64,000 bases of DNA from Moraxella catarrhalis (GCF_001632285.1 NZ_LWAH01000016.1:372001-436000); one strand, 5' to 3'. Counted from the first letter of the stretch, positions 19,314 through 30,413 are shown. The notes: generated from the letters alone by a model not told the origin. A program made the numbers and translations.

Positions 19314-19738
19314 CCCAAATTCAGATTCATGATAAATTTGCTCAATGCTTATCTTTTACCAGCACTCTAATGATATTGGTTTTTTCTTTTTGATGGCTGA
19401 TTAATGTTGATATTGGTTAAAACCACCAAGCTATTATCATCAAATCTTAATTAATTGTAAATATTAATTAATTGTAAATATGAATTATAAATTGATCAAA
19501 AATAAGTTGCAATTTAGCAACTGTTTGTTTTTTATTTCATAAAAATGATAATAATTATCACTTGTGTTAAGATTACTTATTTGATATCTTTTAGCCATCT
19601 TTTTAAGAGTTGGCAGTGATTTGGTGTATAACCTTACAGTTGTTGGGTTAGACTAGAAGTATCCAGTGACAGATGGGGCGTATTTAGTCGCTTAAGCCAT
19701 TTTAGTCATCAACCAAAGTCATAAACTGGAGTAATGCT
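19314..19738. other. regulatory intergenic region upstream of hemO
   Basis: 425 bases without a gene. It is AT-rich with a short repeat (ATTAATTGTAAATAT twice near 19449-19480) and contains the Fur box at 19543-19561. About 180 bases lie between the Fur box and the hemO ATG, so a long leader is likely. Confidence 0.55.
19543..19561. promoter_or_regulatory. Fur box upstream of heme oxygenase
   Basis: AAATGATAATAATTATCAC matches the 19-bp Fur consensus closely, including the GATAAT repeats and the inverted ATTATC. It fits iron-repressed transcription of the heme oxygenase gene. Confidence 0.7.
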
Positions 19739-20308
19739 ATGACACAACTTACTTTCGCCGAGCGTCTCAAAGAAGATACTCGCAACATACACGACAGCGT
19801 CGATGAGACGGTCATGTCAGTTAGACCTTTTGACAGTGTCGAAAATTATATTAAGTTTTTAAATCTACAATCTGTTTTTCATAAAATTGTTGACCCCATT
19901 TATAAAGACCCAGCATTGAACCAATCCATTGAAAACTTAGCATCAATGACGCGTTATGATGCCGTTTTAAATGATTTAAAAGACCTAGAACAACAGCCAA
20001 ATACCTTTAAGGCAAAATTACCAGCACCAATGGGTGCCAAAGCCATTGGCTGGCTTTATTGTGCCGAAGGTTCTAATATTGGTGCAGCCTTTTTATTTAA
20101 AGACACAAAAGAAAAATTGGGTTTTGATGAAAATTTTGGTGCCAGTCATTTAGATGCGCATCCTGATGGGCGTGGTAAGCATTGGAAGGCATTTCGTGAA
20201 TCTTTAAACCAGCTCAATCTTAGTAAAGATGAGCAAGATACAGCCATTCAAGGGGCAACAGAAGCCTTTGAATTTTATAAAGTGGCACTTAAGCAGATTT
20301 TTGGGTAA
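19739..20308 (+). CDS. hemO: biliverdin-producing heme oxygenase
   Basis: A 189-residue bacterial heme oxygenase, which opens heme to biliverdin, CO and iron so that host heme can serve as an iron source. The proximal ligand is His18 in TRNIHDSVD. The distal helix is GWLYCAEGSNIGAAFLF with the flexible Gly/Ser positions, as in the HemO/PigA group. The ATG has a GGAG ribosome binding site. A strong Fur box stands upstream. No receptor gene is adjacent in the window; tonB-exbBD at 34-36 kb would power uptake. Confidence 0.92.
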   Translation: MTQLTFAERLKEDTRNIHDSVDETVMSVRPFDSVENYIKFLNLQSVFHKIVDPIYKDPALNQSIENLASMTRYDAVLNDLKDLEQQPNTFKAKLPAPMGAKAIGWLYCAEGSNIGAAFLFKDTKEKLGFDENFGASHLDAHPDGRGKHWKAFRESLNQLNLSKDEQDTAIQGATEAFEFYKVALKQIFG

Positions 20309-20371
20309 CCAAGGGTATCATTTTAAGATGATTACTTCACCTTAAACAATACCTTAATAATCCAAGATGAT

Positions 20372-20405
20372 AAAACCCAAGTTCATCGTTTTGAATTTGG
20401 GTTTT
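20372..20405. terminator. bidirectional terminator between hemO and FAH gene
   Basis: Stem AAAACCCAA (20372-20380) / TTGGGTTTT (20397-20405) between two convergent genes, with A and T runs on either side. Confidence 0.75.
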
Positions 20406-20435
20406 TATTAGACAGTTAAATGCCAAACATGATGC

Positions 20436-21461
20436 TTATATTGCTTTTACGGTATTTTCAATTGTGCCAAAAATACTTTCACCTGTTTCATCAAACATTT
20501 CAATCCGTACCACATCACCATCTTGCATAAACGGCGTTTGCTGTTTGCCTTCAATCGCCTCATACATACGAAGCTCTGCCAAACAACAATAGCCCACTCC
20601 ACCATGCTCAACGCTCGACCCCCAAAGGCTGTCTTGCTTATTTGACACAGTGCCTGAACCAATGATAGTGCCTACTGCCAAATGACGAGTTTTGGCAGCA
20701 TGGGCAATCAATTGCCCAAATCCAAAGGTCATATCCTCACCAGCATTAGGGCGGCCAAAAAGCTCACCGTTTAGATGGACTTGAATGGGTAGGTACAATT
20801 TGGCAGCTTGATTATCCCAAGCTGTTATTTCATCAGGTGTCACAGCAACTGGGCTAAATGCAGAAGCAGGCTTACTTTGAAAAAAGCCAAATCCCTTGGC
20901 AAGCTCCGATGGGATAAGATTTCTTAAAGAAACATCATTCACCAGCATCACCAATCGGATTTGTTCGGCAGCTTGTTTTGATGTGCTACCCAAACTAACT
21001 TTACCTGTAATAACCGCAACTTCCGCCTCCATGTCAATACCCCATGCCTCTGATGCCACAATGTCATCTCGTGGCCCAATAAAGCCATCAGAACCGCCTT
21101 GATACATCAATGGATCATCATAAAAAGATTCGGGTACCTCTGAATTCCGTGCTTTGCGAACCAATTCAACATGATTTAAATAAGCCGAACCATCTGCCCA
21201 TTGGTATGCTCTTGGTAAGGGCGAATGGCATTGTGTTTGATCAAAAGGCAATCCATTACGGTTGTCATTTAAATCCTGATAGACCGCTTGTAGCTTGGGC
21301 GATACCACTTCCCAATCATCTAAAGCAGCTTGCAGCGTTGGTGCAATATCCTCAACTTTACGATATTGGCTTAAGTCACGGCTAACCACAACCAAACTGC
21401 CATCATGTACCCATTGTGCGTGTTTGGGTGCTTTTTTTGTTTGTGCCCATTCATTGAGCAT
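20436..21461 (-). CDS. fumarylacetoacetate hydrolase family protein
   Basis: A 341-residue FAH-fold protein. The metal and substrate region is visible as GSDGFIGPRDDIVASEAWGIDMEAEVAVI, with LMLVNDVSLRNL-type and GFGFFQSKPASAFSPVAVTPDE segments and a C-terminal GSGTVSN motif. Members cleave fumarylacetoacetate or related C-C bonds at the end of tyrosine/homogentisate or other aromatic catabolism. It lies 17 bases downstream of a VOC-family gene, so the two probably form an operon. The exact substrate cannot be decided; no homogentisate dioxygenase gene is nearby. Confidence 0.85.
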   Translation of the reverse strand: MLNEWAQTKKAPKHAQWVHDGSLVVVSRDLSQYRKVEDIAPTLQAALDDWEVVSPKLQAVYQDLNDNRNGLPFDQTQCHSPLPRAYQWADGSAYLNHVELVRKARNSEVPESFYDDPLMYQGGSDGFIGPRDDIVASEAWGIDMEAEVAVITGKVSLGSTSKQAAEQIRLVMLVNDVSLRNLIPSELAKGFGFFQSKPASAFSPVAVTPDEITAWDNQAAKLYLPIQVHLNGELFGRPNAGEDMTFGFGQLIAHAAKTRHLAVGTIIGSGTVSNKQDSLWGSSVEHGGVGYCCLAELRMYEAIEGKQQTPFMQDGDVVRIEMFDETGESIFGTIENTVKAI

Positions 21462-21478
21462 ATCCCATTTTACTTTAT

Positions 21479-21922
21479 CTAAAGCACGGTTATCTGATCG
21501 GTTGCGATATCGCAGGCAAGCTCAACACGATGACCATTTGGGTCAAAAAAATAAATGCTCTTAAACAGCGTATGATTTACAGGTCCCAAAACTTCCAAGC
21601 CTGCATCAATCAGCTTTTGCTTGGTGGCGCTTAAGGTCTCTTCGCTATCAACTTTGAGTGCTAAATGTTGAGTCCATATGGGCGTATTTTCATCTCGTCC
21701 CATCGCAGGCTTGGTTGGAGGCTCAAAAAATGCTAAGATATTACCACCGCCTGCATCCAAAAAAATATGCATATATGGATCAGGTTCACCCGTTGATGGT
21801 ACTTTATCCTCAGCAATTGCCAAAACAAAGCCCATATTCAGATGCTTTTGATACCATGCAACCGTTTCTTTGGCATCCTTGCAACGATATGCCACATGAT
21901 GCACACCTTGAGTGATAGACAT
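21479..21922 (-). CDS. VOC (glyoxalase/dioxygenase fold) family protein
   Basis: A 147-residue vicinal-oxygen-chelate protein made of two beta-alpha-beta-beta-beta modules. Candidate metal ligands are the His in GVHHVAYRC, the His in QHLALKV and the Glu in RVELACD. The ATG has a strong AGGAGG ribosome binding site. It is the first gene of a two-gene operon with the FAH-family hydrolase, a pairing that suggests ring cleavage or isomerisation followed by hydrolysis of the product. The substrate is unknown. Confidence 0.85.
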   Translation of the reverse strand: MSITQGVHHVAYRCKDAKETVAWYQKHLNMGFVLAIAEDKVPSTGEPDPYMHIFLDAGGGNILAFFEPPTKPAMGRDENTPIWTQHLALKVDSEETLSATKQKLIDAGLEVLGPVNHTLFKSIYFFDPNGHRVELACDIATDQITVL

Positions 21923-22448
21923 TCAACCCTCCTGTGAATGAATATTAACACTATTATCCAGCATGATAATAAGAATATATTTAAAGCGTCGTTACCTTTG
22001 ATCATCATGATTGAAAATTGATAACAATGTACAATTTTAAGTCAGTTTTATATAAAAAATGCCAAAGGCAGGCACACTTTGATCAATTTAAGACACCTTA
22101 AGAGACAATCATCATAAAAGTTATGGCTAACATGATGACCGTGCCAATTACCCTACCATTTCATCAAAAGATCAGGCTAAGATAAAGTGGGATTTTTTGG
22201 ATTATTTATCGGTATTTACGATAACTTATCAAAAATAAATAGATAAATTAATTTTTTTAACAATAAAAAACCCAATCATAACTGTATCAAGTCAAGATTG
22301 GGTTCGTTGATATATTTGATAATCAAATAACTAAGTCATGCCAAAAAGTTATTTTCACATAACACTGATAAGATAATTAAATAAAAGTTAATTATCAGGG
22401 TTAATACCAACTTTTATCCGATGCGATCATTGGTAAAATCACACTCAC
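21923..22448. other. intergenic region between purA and the VOC gene
   Basis: About 525 bases with no convincing gene. It contains the purA terminator (22262-22304) and presumably the leftward VOC-FAH promoter near 21940-22050. I see no further structure. Confidence 0.5.
22262..22304 (-). terminator. terminator of purA
   Basis: Stem AACCCAATC (22269-22277) / GATTGGGTT (22296-22304) with an 18-nt loop. On the minus strand it is followed by TTTTTATTGTTAAAAAAA. It is about 145 bases beyond the purA stop. Confidence 0.65.
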
Positions 22449-23747
<1,299 letters not shown>

Positions 23748-23793
23748 TTAAAAGTTACTCAATAAATCAATCAACAACATCAATCGGTGACAT

Positions 23794-25086
23794 TTAGTAC
23801 TCATCACCAACTAATCGCACCGCCCAAATCGGCTTATCTTGATCGGTGTCCCAATGCAAAATACCATCAATCTGGTCAGGCTTATCATCTACAGTCAAGG
23901 GCTTAATGACAATACAGCCTTCAGATTGTAAGGTTTTAATTTGTGTGGCCAAATCAGCTTTTGTGTCTGCATCAGCATTTTGTAAATCGTGATAATCCAC
24001 CAAAATCACGGTATCTTCTTCAAGCTCTACAAATTCAAGCAAGCGATTAATATCCATACTAAAACCAGTTGCACCCCTTGCCACGCTGTGAGTTGAGATG
24101 CCATCAAAGCGACCGCCTCGTACCAAAGCTTGAGTCTGTGTGGTTCTATTACCCAAATAGACATTAAATACCACGCCAGTGTGATAATGATATCCTGACA
24201 ATTCAGTCACATCAATACTCACACTCATACCCACCGCTCTGATATGTGCCGCCAAAGTAGCAAGCTCATTTGCCGCTTGGATGATTTGATTATCTTGGCG
24301 AGCTTTATCGGACAATTTACTTAATAAAGCCTCGGCATTTGGCGTCCGATCACTGCTTAATGTATGCTTAGCCAATACCAAAAAATCAGTTGCATCGCTT
24401 GGGCTGTTTAAGCTGTTGCCCATATTTTGGCACCATTTGGTAAGTTCTGGCATGGCTTTTTTATGGTAAATGCCAATCAGCTCATCAGCATCTTTGTTTG
24501 AAACGCCATGCAACTGACACAAGCGATCAAAAATAGCGACATGCCCAATATCCACATGCAGCATCTGTCGGTCTAGTCCGACCTCATCTGCCAATGCGAC
24601 CAGTAGATCAATCAACTCAAGCTCGGCACAGATATCATCTATCCCAAAAATCTCGGCACCCAATTGAAGCGGCGTACGCAAGCCAAACAGACCAGTCGGT
24701 AGGGTTTTGACAACCTGCCCAACATAACAGTAACGGCTGATGCCTTGACCATATTTGCTATCAATGCGTAGAATTTGTGGCGTAATATCGGCACGCAAAC
24801 CCATTAAACGACCATTGAGCTGATCGATAAATTTGAAAGTTTGGCGTTTTAGGTCTTCATCGGCATTATTTAGCAGACTTTCGGTATACTCAATTAATGG
24901 CGGCGACACCAAGCGATAACCGTGTGCGGTTAGCACAAATAGCAAGGCATCACGCAGGCTTTCTTGTTTTTGAGCATCGGTAAATAGTACATCAGCCACA
25001 CCATCAGGTAGAAGCCAATTTTGCTGAATGTGTTTTGTATCCATTTGGTGTTCGGTGTTAAAATTGGTGGTGCTATGCTTTGGCAC
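23794..25086 (-). CDS. hisZ: ATP phosphoribosyltransferase regulatory subunit
   Basis: HisZ, a catalytically inactive histidyl-tRNA synthetase paralogue that forms the first enzyme of histidine synthesis with short-form HisG. Visible: NWLLPDGVADVLFTDAQ, the motif-2-like LMGLRADITPQILRI, and GLFGLRTPLQLGAEIFG. The chain is 430 residues from a GTG at 25086 or 416 from an internal ATG at 25044; the GTG has an AGGGG element upstream, so I keep it but the start is uncertain. It presumably lies in one operon with purA. hisG is not in the window. Confidence 0.92.
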   Translation of the reverse strand: MPKHSTTNFNTEHQMDTKHIQQNWLLPDGVADVLFTDAQKQESLRDALLFVLTAHGYRLVSPPLIEYTESLLNNADEDLKRQTFKFIDQLNGRLMGLRADITPQILRIDSKYGQGISRYCYVGQVVKTLPTGLFGLRTPLQLGAEIFGIDDICAELELIDLLVALADEVGLDRQMLHVDIGHVAIFDRLCQLHGVSNKDADELIGIYHKKAMPELTKWCQNMGNSLNSPSDATDFLVLAKHTLSSDRTPNAEALLSKLSDKARQDNQIIQAANELATLAAHIRAVGMSVSIDVTELSGYHYHTGVVFNVYLGNRTTQTQALVRGGRFDGISTHSVARGATGFSMDINRLLEFVELEEDTVILVDYHDLQNADADTKADLATQIKTLQSEGCIVIKPLTVDDKPDQIDGILHWDTDQDKPIWAVRLVGDEY

Positions 25087-25134
25087 AAAAAACCCCTGTC
25101 AGCAAATAAAAACAGTCAAACAAGCGTTTGACCA

Positions 25135-25164
25135 AAATACGGTGTCATGAAATACGGTGTCATG
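25135..25164. repeat. 15-bp perfect tandem duplication
   Basis: AAATACGGTGTCATG occurs twice in direct succession (25135-25149, 25150-25164) in the hisZ upstream region. It looks like a recent slippage or short duplication. Confidence 0.8.
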
Positions 25165-25213
25165 AAAAAATAACTTGGGCTTATAACAAGCTTATAAAAT
25201 AAGCATCATAATT

Positions 25214-25240
25214 ACAAATGAGTTATATTGACTCATTTGT
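25214..25240. promoter_or_regulatory. 10-bp palindrome between hisZ and corA
   Basis: ACAAATGAGT (25214-25223) and ACTCATTTGT (25231-25240) form a perfect inverted repeat with a 7-nt centre. It stands between divergent genes and has no T run, so an operator is more likely than a terminator. The regulator is unknown. Confidence 0.4.
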
Positions 25241-25384
25241 GATCACAGTAAGCATTTAGCATTTTTTCTTGACTAGTGTACCATACCTTAGCAGGCTTGC
25301 AAGGTTAATTTGAAAAAAAAATTTTATCAATCGCTCAATTGTCAATGAAGTCATTATTTAACTGATGAAAAATTGCGACAGTAT

Positions 25385-25393
25385 TGCTATAAT
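25385..25393 (+). promoter_or_regulatory. extended -10 promoter upstream of corA
   Basis: TGCTATAAT is an extended -10 element (TGn-TATAAT), about 84 bases upstream of the chosen corA start. Confidence 0.45.
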
Positions 25394-25476
25394 AACCCAC
25401 TGAATATAAATTTGCTCTATAGTTTAGGGTTTTAATACACCGATCATCACAAAATGTGCGATTTTTTGGGGATTTT

Positions 25477-26772
25477 ATGACACAGCATAATACACAAACC
25501 GATCACACCCCAAATCCAAACGACCTGACCCACCCTGCCAAATCCGCCACCATATCTGATCTTAATCCTATCATTCATCAAGATGAGCTGTTTGATGAGT
25601 CAGACATGATCAAAGTCACCAACGACCCTGAGCATACCCCTGAAAGTGCTGAAACTTTCCACGACACTCAAGACAGCTATATCTATGGCGATGCCGATGC
25701 CACAGACGAAGATACCATTGAGACAATGACAGTCTACGATCCTGATGCCGACCGCTTAGAAGATATTGAGCAATCTGGGGATAATGAAACTGTCATCTGT
25801 TATGCTTACTCTCGTAAAACAGGCGCACCCATTGAGCCTTTAGCAATCGAGGATGTCAGTCGTACGCTTACTAATAATAATCAATTTATCTGGCTTGGAC
25901 TATACGATCCCAGTCTTGAAACCGTTCAAGAGGTTCAAGATGCATTTGACTTACATGAGCTTGCCTTAGAAGATGCCTTTGCTGATCACCAACGCCCAAA
26001 GGTTGAAAGCTACGGTAATGATACCATCTTTGTGGTTGTGCGTACTGCTAAGCTTGAGGATAACCAAATTCGCTATGGTACAACCGCCATTTTTATGGGT
26101 AAAAATTTCATCATCAGCGTCCGCCGTGGTGCATCCAATTCCTACACCCCTGTTCGTGAACATTGCCACCGCCGACCTGAAAAATTGCGTTTGGGTCCAA
26201 TTTTTGTACTACATGCAATTTTAGACTTTATTGTTGATAACTATTTACCAATCACTGACCGATTGGGCAATTATTTGCGTGAGCAAGAACGCAATATCTT
26301 TTCACATGAGTTTAGCAAATCCACCCTAAAAAGTTTATATGAACTAAAATCTCAACTGGTGCATATGCGAGCGGTGATTTTGCCTGTTCAAGATGTGTGT
26401 AACTTTTTTATTAATCATAAAAAAAATGAATTGGTCTCTGCTTTTCCTGTTGCCGCCAAACCTTATTTTCGTGATGTCAATGACCATCTTTTACGCTCAA
26501 TTGATGCCGTCAATGGCCTAAATGAAATGCTCTCTGTGGCAATGGATACCTATATGGCGATGGTGACAATGGGGCAAAATGATGTTGTCCGAAAATTGGC
26601 GGCTTGGGCTGGTATCGCTGCTGTACCAACGGCGGTTGCTGGCATTTATGGCATGAACTTTGATTATATGCCTGAGCTGCATATTCGATATGCTTATTTT
26701 GTTGTTGTTGGTGCGGTCATGTTGGTTTGTTTGTTTTTATACACCAAATTTAGAAAAGCAGGTTGGTTATAA
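25477..26772 (+). CDS. corA: CorA family magnesium/cobalt transporter
   Basis: About 431 residues. A CorA-type pentameric divalent cation channel of the inner membrane. The pore signature GIYGMNF lies near the C-terminus between two transmembrane helices, followed by the basic tail KFRKAGWL. I choose the ATG at 25477, eight bases from GGGG, rather than a GTG at 25456. The first 95-100 residues are an acidic, Asp/Glu/Thr-rich extension absent from typical 316-residue CorA, possibly a cytoplasmic metal-sensing or disordered tail. Confidence 0.9.
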   Translation: MTQHNTQTDHTPNPNDLTHPAKSATISDLNPIIHQDELFDESDMIKVTNDPEHTPESAETFHDTQDSYIYGDADATDEDTIETMTVYDPDADRLEDIEQSGDNETVICYAYSRKTGAPIEPLAIEDVSRTLTNNNQFIWLGLYDPSLETVQEVQDAFDLHELALEDAFADHQRPKVESYGNDTIFVVVRTAKLEDNQIRYGTTAIFMGKNFIISVRRGASNSYTPVREHCHRRPEKLRLGPIFVLHAILDFIVDNYLPITDRLGNYLREQERNIFSHEFSKSTLKSLYELKSQLVHMRAVILPVQDVCNFFINHKKNELVSAFPVAAKPYFRDVNDHLLRSIDAVNGLNEMLSVAMDTYMAMVTMGQNDVVRKLAAWAGIAAVPTAVAGIYGMNFDYMPELHIRYAYFVVVGAVMLVCLFLYTKFRKAGWL

Positions 26773-26935
26773 TTGATCAATTAAATCGATTACGCATCAC
26801 ACGACGATAACTTTATCATATAAGTTTATAATTTTTGATTTTATTAGCACAATACTTAAGCTTGCATTAACTTACATTAAAATGGCGGCTTAATGATTTG
26901 TGCTTTTTTATTCATCACTAAAATAAGGAATAACG

Positions 26936-28789
26936 ATGGCTGAAGCTGGTATGGCAAGCGAGCTGATTCAAGTTGTGACACTGCTTGGAGCTGCCGTAAT
27001 CGCAGTACCCCTTTTTCGTAAAATTGGGTTAGGGTCTGTTCTTGGTTATTTGGCTGGTGGTCTGATAATTGGGCCATTTGGCTTAGGGATATTTACCGAC
27101 CCACAGACCATCATTCACACCGCTGAACTTGGTGTGGTGATGTTTTTATTCATTATCGGTCTTGAAATGCACCCATCGCATTTGTGGAGTCTTAGACGAC
27201 AAATCTTTGGGCTTGGGTCTTTGCAGGTATTAGGTGCAACCGCCTTAATGATGTTGGTACTCAAGATATTTGGGGTATCATGGCAAGTGGCATTTGTGGG
27301 GGCATCAGGGTTTGTGCTAACCTCAACGGCAATTGTCATGCAAACTTTGGGCGAAAATAATGGATTGTCTACCGCCAAAGGTCAAAGCATGGTATCCATC
27401 TTATTATTTGAAGACTTGCTGATTGTTCCGCTGTTAGCCATTGTGGCTTTTTTATCGCCTGTGGTGCATACCAGTGAAACACCAGCTTGGCAAGCGATTG
27501 CTGTGGCATTAGGTTCATTACTGGCATTGTTGATCGTTGGGCGTGTACTGATTAATCCATTATTTACGATACTTGCCAAAACTGGTGTACGAGAGATTAT
27601 GACAGCTGCAGCGTTATTGGTCGTGCTAGGATCGGCACTACTGATGGAGCTTGGCGGTCTGTCGATGGCGATGGGTGCATTCGTTGCAGGTGTGCTGTTA
27701 TCTGAATCCAGCTTTCGACATCAACTTGAAGCAGATATTGAGCCTTTTCGTGGTCTTTTACTGGGCTTGTTCTTCTTAGGCGTCGGTATGGCACTTGATT
27801 TATCCATCGTGACCAAAAACTGGCAACTTATCAGTCTTGGCGTCATCGCACTCATGCTCACCAAAGGTCTTTGGATTTATTTTGTGGCCCGTATGACCAA
27901 AGCTGGGCATGCCATCGCTATTGAGCGTGCAGTCATGATGGCACAAGGTGGTGAGTTTGCCTTTGTGCTATTTTCAGCAGCGGCGACGCATTCGGTCATA
28001 TCCGCCGATACACATGCTAATTTAACAGCAATCGTTGTGATGTCCATGGTACTTACGCCGCTATTTTTAGTGATTCATCAAAAATACACCGCCAAAAACA
28101 CATCGCCAGCGTCTGTAAGAGACAGTGATGCCATTGATGAAGAAAATCCTATCATTATCTTAGGACATGGCAGATACGGGCAAGTTGTCAATGGCATGAT
28201 GACCGCATGTGGTTATCAGACCACATTGATTGATAGTGATGCTGACCATGTAGATGGTTTGTCAAACTTGGGGATTCAGACTTATTATGGCAATGCCACA
28301 CGATTTGATTTGCTTGATATGGCAGGCATCGCCAAAGCCAAACTGGTTTTAATCGCTATCGATCATCCCAAAGAGGCACTGTCCATCGTACGCCATCTAC
28401 GCCACACCTACAACGATTTGCCAATCGTGGCTCGTGCTTATGATCGCATTCATGCCTACCAATTGCACAAAGCAGGTGCCAGTGCGGTAATTCGTGAGAC
28501 TTTTGATTCAGCGGTACGCAGTGCCCGTACAGGGCTTGAGCTTTTGGGGATGGATAGCGAGATTGCTGAACGCATCGCACATCTGTATCATCACCGAGAT
28601 CGAGATGGTGTGGCAGCTGCTGCCGAAACATACGACCCAAACATCAGCCGCTATAAAAATACGCATATGATTAGCATGCTCAATCATCATCGTGCACATA
28701 CCAAGATGATGATTGAAAAAATCTTGCGTGGCGAAGAAGTCAAATGGCAACCAAAGCGTGGTACTTATTTAGGCCAAGAAAATCAATAG
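26936..28789 (+). CDS. CPA2 monovalent cation:proton antiporter, Kef type
   Basis: A 617-residue inner-membrane protein. Residues 1-380 are a CPA2 exchanger domain with about 12 membrane segments (GSVLGYLAGGLIIGPFGLG, SMVSILLFEDLLIVPLLAI, MAMGAFVAGVLLSES). A cytosolic RCK/TrkA-N domain follows with the nucleotide-binding GHGRYGQVVNGMM and the Asp of TLIDSDADHV. This is the KefB/KefC layout, potassium efflux linked to stress. No KefF/KefG ancillary gene is adjacent, so glutathione gating is not implied. Confidence 0.9.
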   Translation: MAEAGMASELIQVVTLLGAAVIAVPLFRKIGLGSVLGYLAGGLIIGPFGLGIFTDPQTIIHTAELGVVMFLFIIGLEMHPSHLWSLRRQIFGLGSLQVLGATALMMLVLKIFGVSWQVAFVGASGFVLTSTAIVMQTLGENNGLSTAKGQSMVSILLFEDLLIVPLLAIVAFLSPVVHTSETPAWQAIAVALGSLLALLIVGRVLINPLFTILAKTGVREIMTAAALLVVLGSALLMELGGLSMAMGAFVAGVLLSESSFRHQLEADIEPFRGLLLGLFFLGVGMALDLSIVTKNWQLISLGVIALMLTKGLWIYFVARMTKAGHAIAIERAVMMAQGGEFAFVLFSAAATHSVISADTHANLTAIVVMSMVLTPLFLVIHQKYTAKNTSPASVRDSDAIDEENPIIILGHGRYGQVVNGMMTACGYQTTLIDSDADHVDGLSNLGIQTYYGNATRFDLLDMAGIAKAKLVLIAIDHPKEALSIVRHLRHTYNDLPIVARAYDRIHAYQLHKAGASAVIRETFDSAVRSARTGLELLGMDSEIAERIAHLYHHRDRDGVAAAAETYDPNISRYKNTHMISMLNHHRAHTKMMIEKILRGEEVKWQPKRGTYLGQENQ

Positions 28790-28797
28790 CCAAAAAA

Positions 28798-28822
28798 ATG
28801 CCTTGAAGCGATTTCAAGGCAT
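28798..28822. terminator. terminator between Kef-type gene and antiporter gene
   Basis: Perfect 10-bp stem ATGCCTTGAA (28798-28807) / TTCAAGGCAT (28813-28822) between convergent genes. The T run is best on the minus strand. Confidence 0.8.
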
Positions 28823-28845
28823 TAAATATCAAGTACTCAAAAAGA

Positions 28846-30159
28846 CTAAAGCACCATCGCGGCAATCCAACCAAAAACAATCAAAGGAATATTATAGTGG
28901 ATAAAAGTTGGAATCACAGAATCATGAATATGGTCATGCTGGCCGTCTGCATTCAGCCCCATGGTGGGACCTAATGTAGAATCTGATGCAGGTGAGCCAG
29001 CATCACCCAGTACGCCTGCTGTTGCAATCAAAGCCACTGTCGCAGGTACACTAAAGCCCATCGCCATACACAATGGTACATAAATGGTCGCAATAATAGG
29101 GACAGTCGAAAATGATGAACCAATGCCAAGTGTCACCACCAAACCAACAAGCAGCATCGATACTGCCGCAAGCATTTTGTTATCACCAAAAAGACCCACC
29201 GCCCCATTAACCAACGCATTAATCTGCCCTGTGGCTTTCATCACCTCTGCAAAACCTTGAGCACAAATCATGATAAAGCCAATCATCGCCATCATTTTAA
29301 TGCCATCATTAAAAACCTCATTGGCATCACGCCATTTAACAATACCTGTTGCCATAAATATCGCAAAACCCACGAGTGAGCCAATCAATAAAGAATCTGT
29401 CATTAGCTGTGCGACAAATGCCGCAACAATTGCCGCCATTGCCACGACGATATTAAGCGTACCGACTTGAATAGACGCCTGACCGACCGCCACGACTTTT
29501 TCTTGATAATGACGCGGTTTACGATACGTGACAAAAATGGCAATCAAAAGTCCAATCAGCATACCCAAAGCAGGGATCATCATAGTTTGCATCATTGAGA
29601 TGTTGTTGGTTATCATGCCTGCTTCATTGATATTTTTAAGGATAATTTGATTCAAAAAAATATCGCCAAATCCATAAGGAATAAACATGTATGTATTGAC
29701 CAAACCAAAAGTTAAAATACATGTGATCGCACGGCGATCCAGATGCAAGCGATTCATCACCGATAACAGTGGCGGCACGATTAGGGGAATAAAGGCAATA
29801 TGAATCGGCACAATGTTTTGAGACATGATTGCCATAATAATTAAGATAAAAAATAACAAAAACTTAAGCCCACCTGTGCCATCAGCGTACTGCAACCGAG
29901 CAATCAGCTTATCTGCCAATATCTGTGGCAATCCTGAATGGGCAATTGCCATCGCAAAAGCACCAAGCATGGCATAAGATAAAGCAATTTGTGCACCATT
30001 TTTAATACCATCTTGAAAAGAAGTCAGCGTATCAGCGACCGACATACCCGCCATCAAACCGCCAACAAGTGCCCCAACCACCAAGCTTAGTACCACATGT
30101 ACCCGTACAAGCGATAAGCCAACCATCACAATGACGGCAAGCAAAACAGCATTCATCAT
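28846..30159 (-). CDS. Na+/H+ antiporter family transporter
   Basis: About 437 residues and 11-12 membrane segments. The sequence resembles the NhaC-like or ArsB/NhaD superfamily antiporters of the YuiF type: GIGSSFSTVPIIATIYVPL and GVLGDAGSPASDSTLGPTMGLNADGQHDHIHDS near the C-terminus are characteristic. I choose the ATG pair at 30159, which follows a GGGGG ribosome binding site, rather than the ATG at 30216. Sodium/proton exchange is the likely role, but an organic anion exchanger is possible. It is monocistronic. Confidence 0.8.
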   Translation of the reverse strand: MMNAVLLAVIVMVGLSLVRVHVVLSLVVGALVGGLMAGMSVADTLTSFQDGIKNGAQIALSYAMLGAFAMAIAHSGLPQILADKLIARLQYADGTGGLKFLLFFILIIMAIMSQNIVPIHIAFIPLIVPPLLSVMNRLHLDRRAITCILTFGLVNTYMFIPYGFGDIFLNQIILKNINEAGMITNNISMMQTMMIPALGMLIGLLIAIFVTYRKPRHYQEKVVAVGQASIQVGTLNIVVAMAAIVAAFVAQLMTDSLLIGSLVGFAIFMATGIVKWRDANEVFNDGIKMMAMIGFIMICAQGFAEVMKATGQINALVNGAVGLFGDNKMLAAVSMLLVGLVVTLGIGSSFSTVPIIATIYVPLCMAMGFSVPATVALIATAGVLGDAGSPASDSTLGPTMGLNADGQHDHIHDSVIPTFIHYNIPLIVFGWIAAMVL

Positions 30160-30413
30160 CACCCCCAAATCATACCTATCAAAATTAAATTCTGTATTAT
30201 ACCCAAAAAAATTCATAAAATTTTTTAAAAATATTATGATAAATCAATAAGTTATATATTTAATTGTGATAGACAATTTTTACAAAGCCAATCATTTGGT
30301 CATGATGATTAAAAAAGCGAATGATTTGCCAAGTTTTTGATATCAGGTCTTGCAATTTACGCTATAAGCCACCATAAATCCAGCATCATTTTAAAAATAT
30401 AAGGAATACTAAA

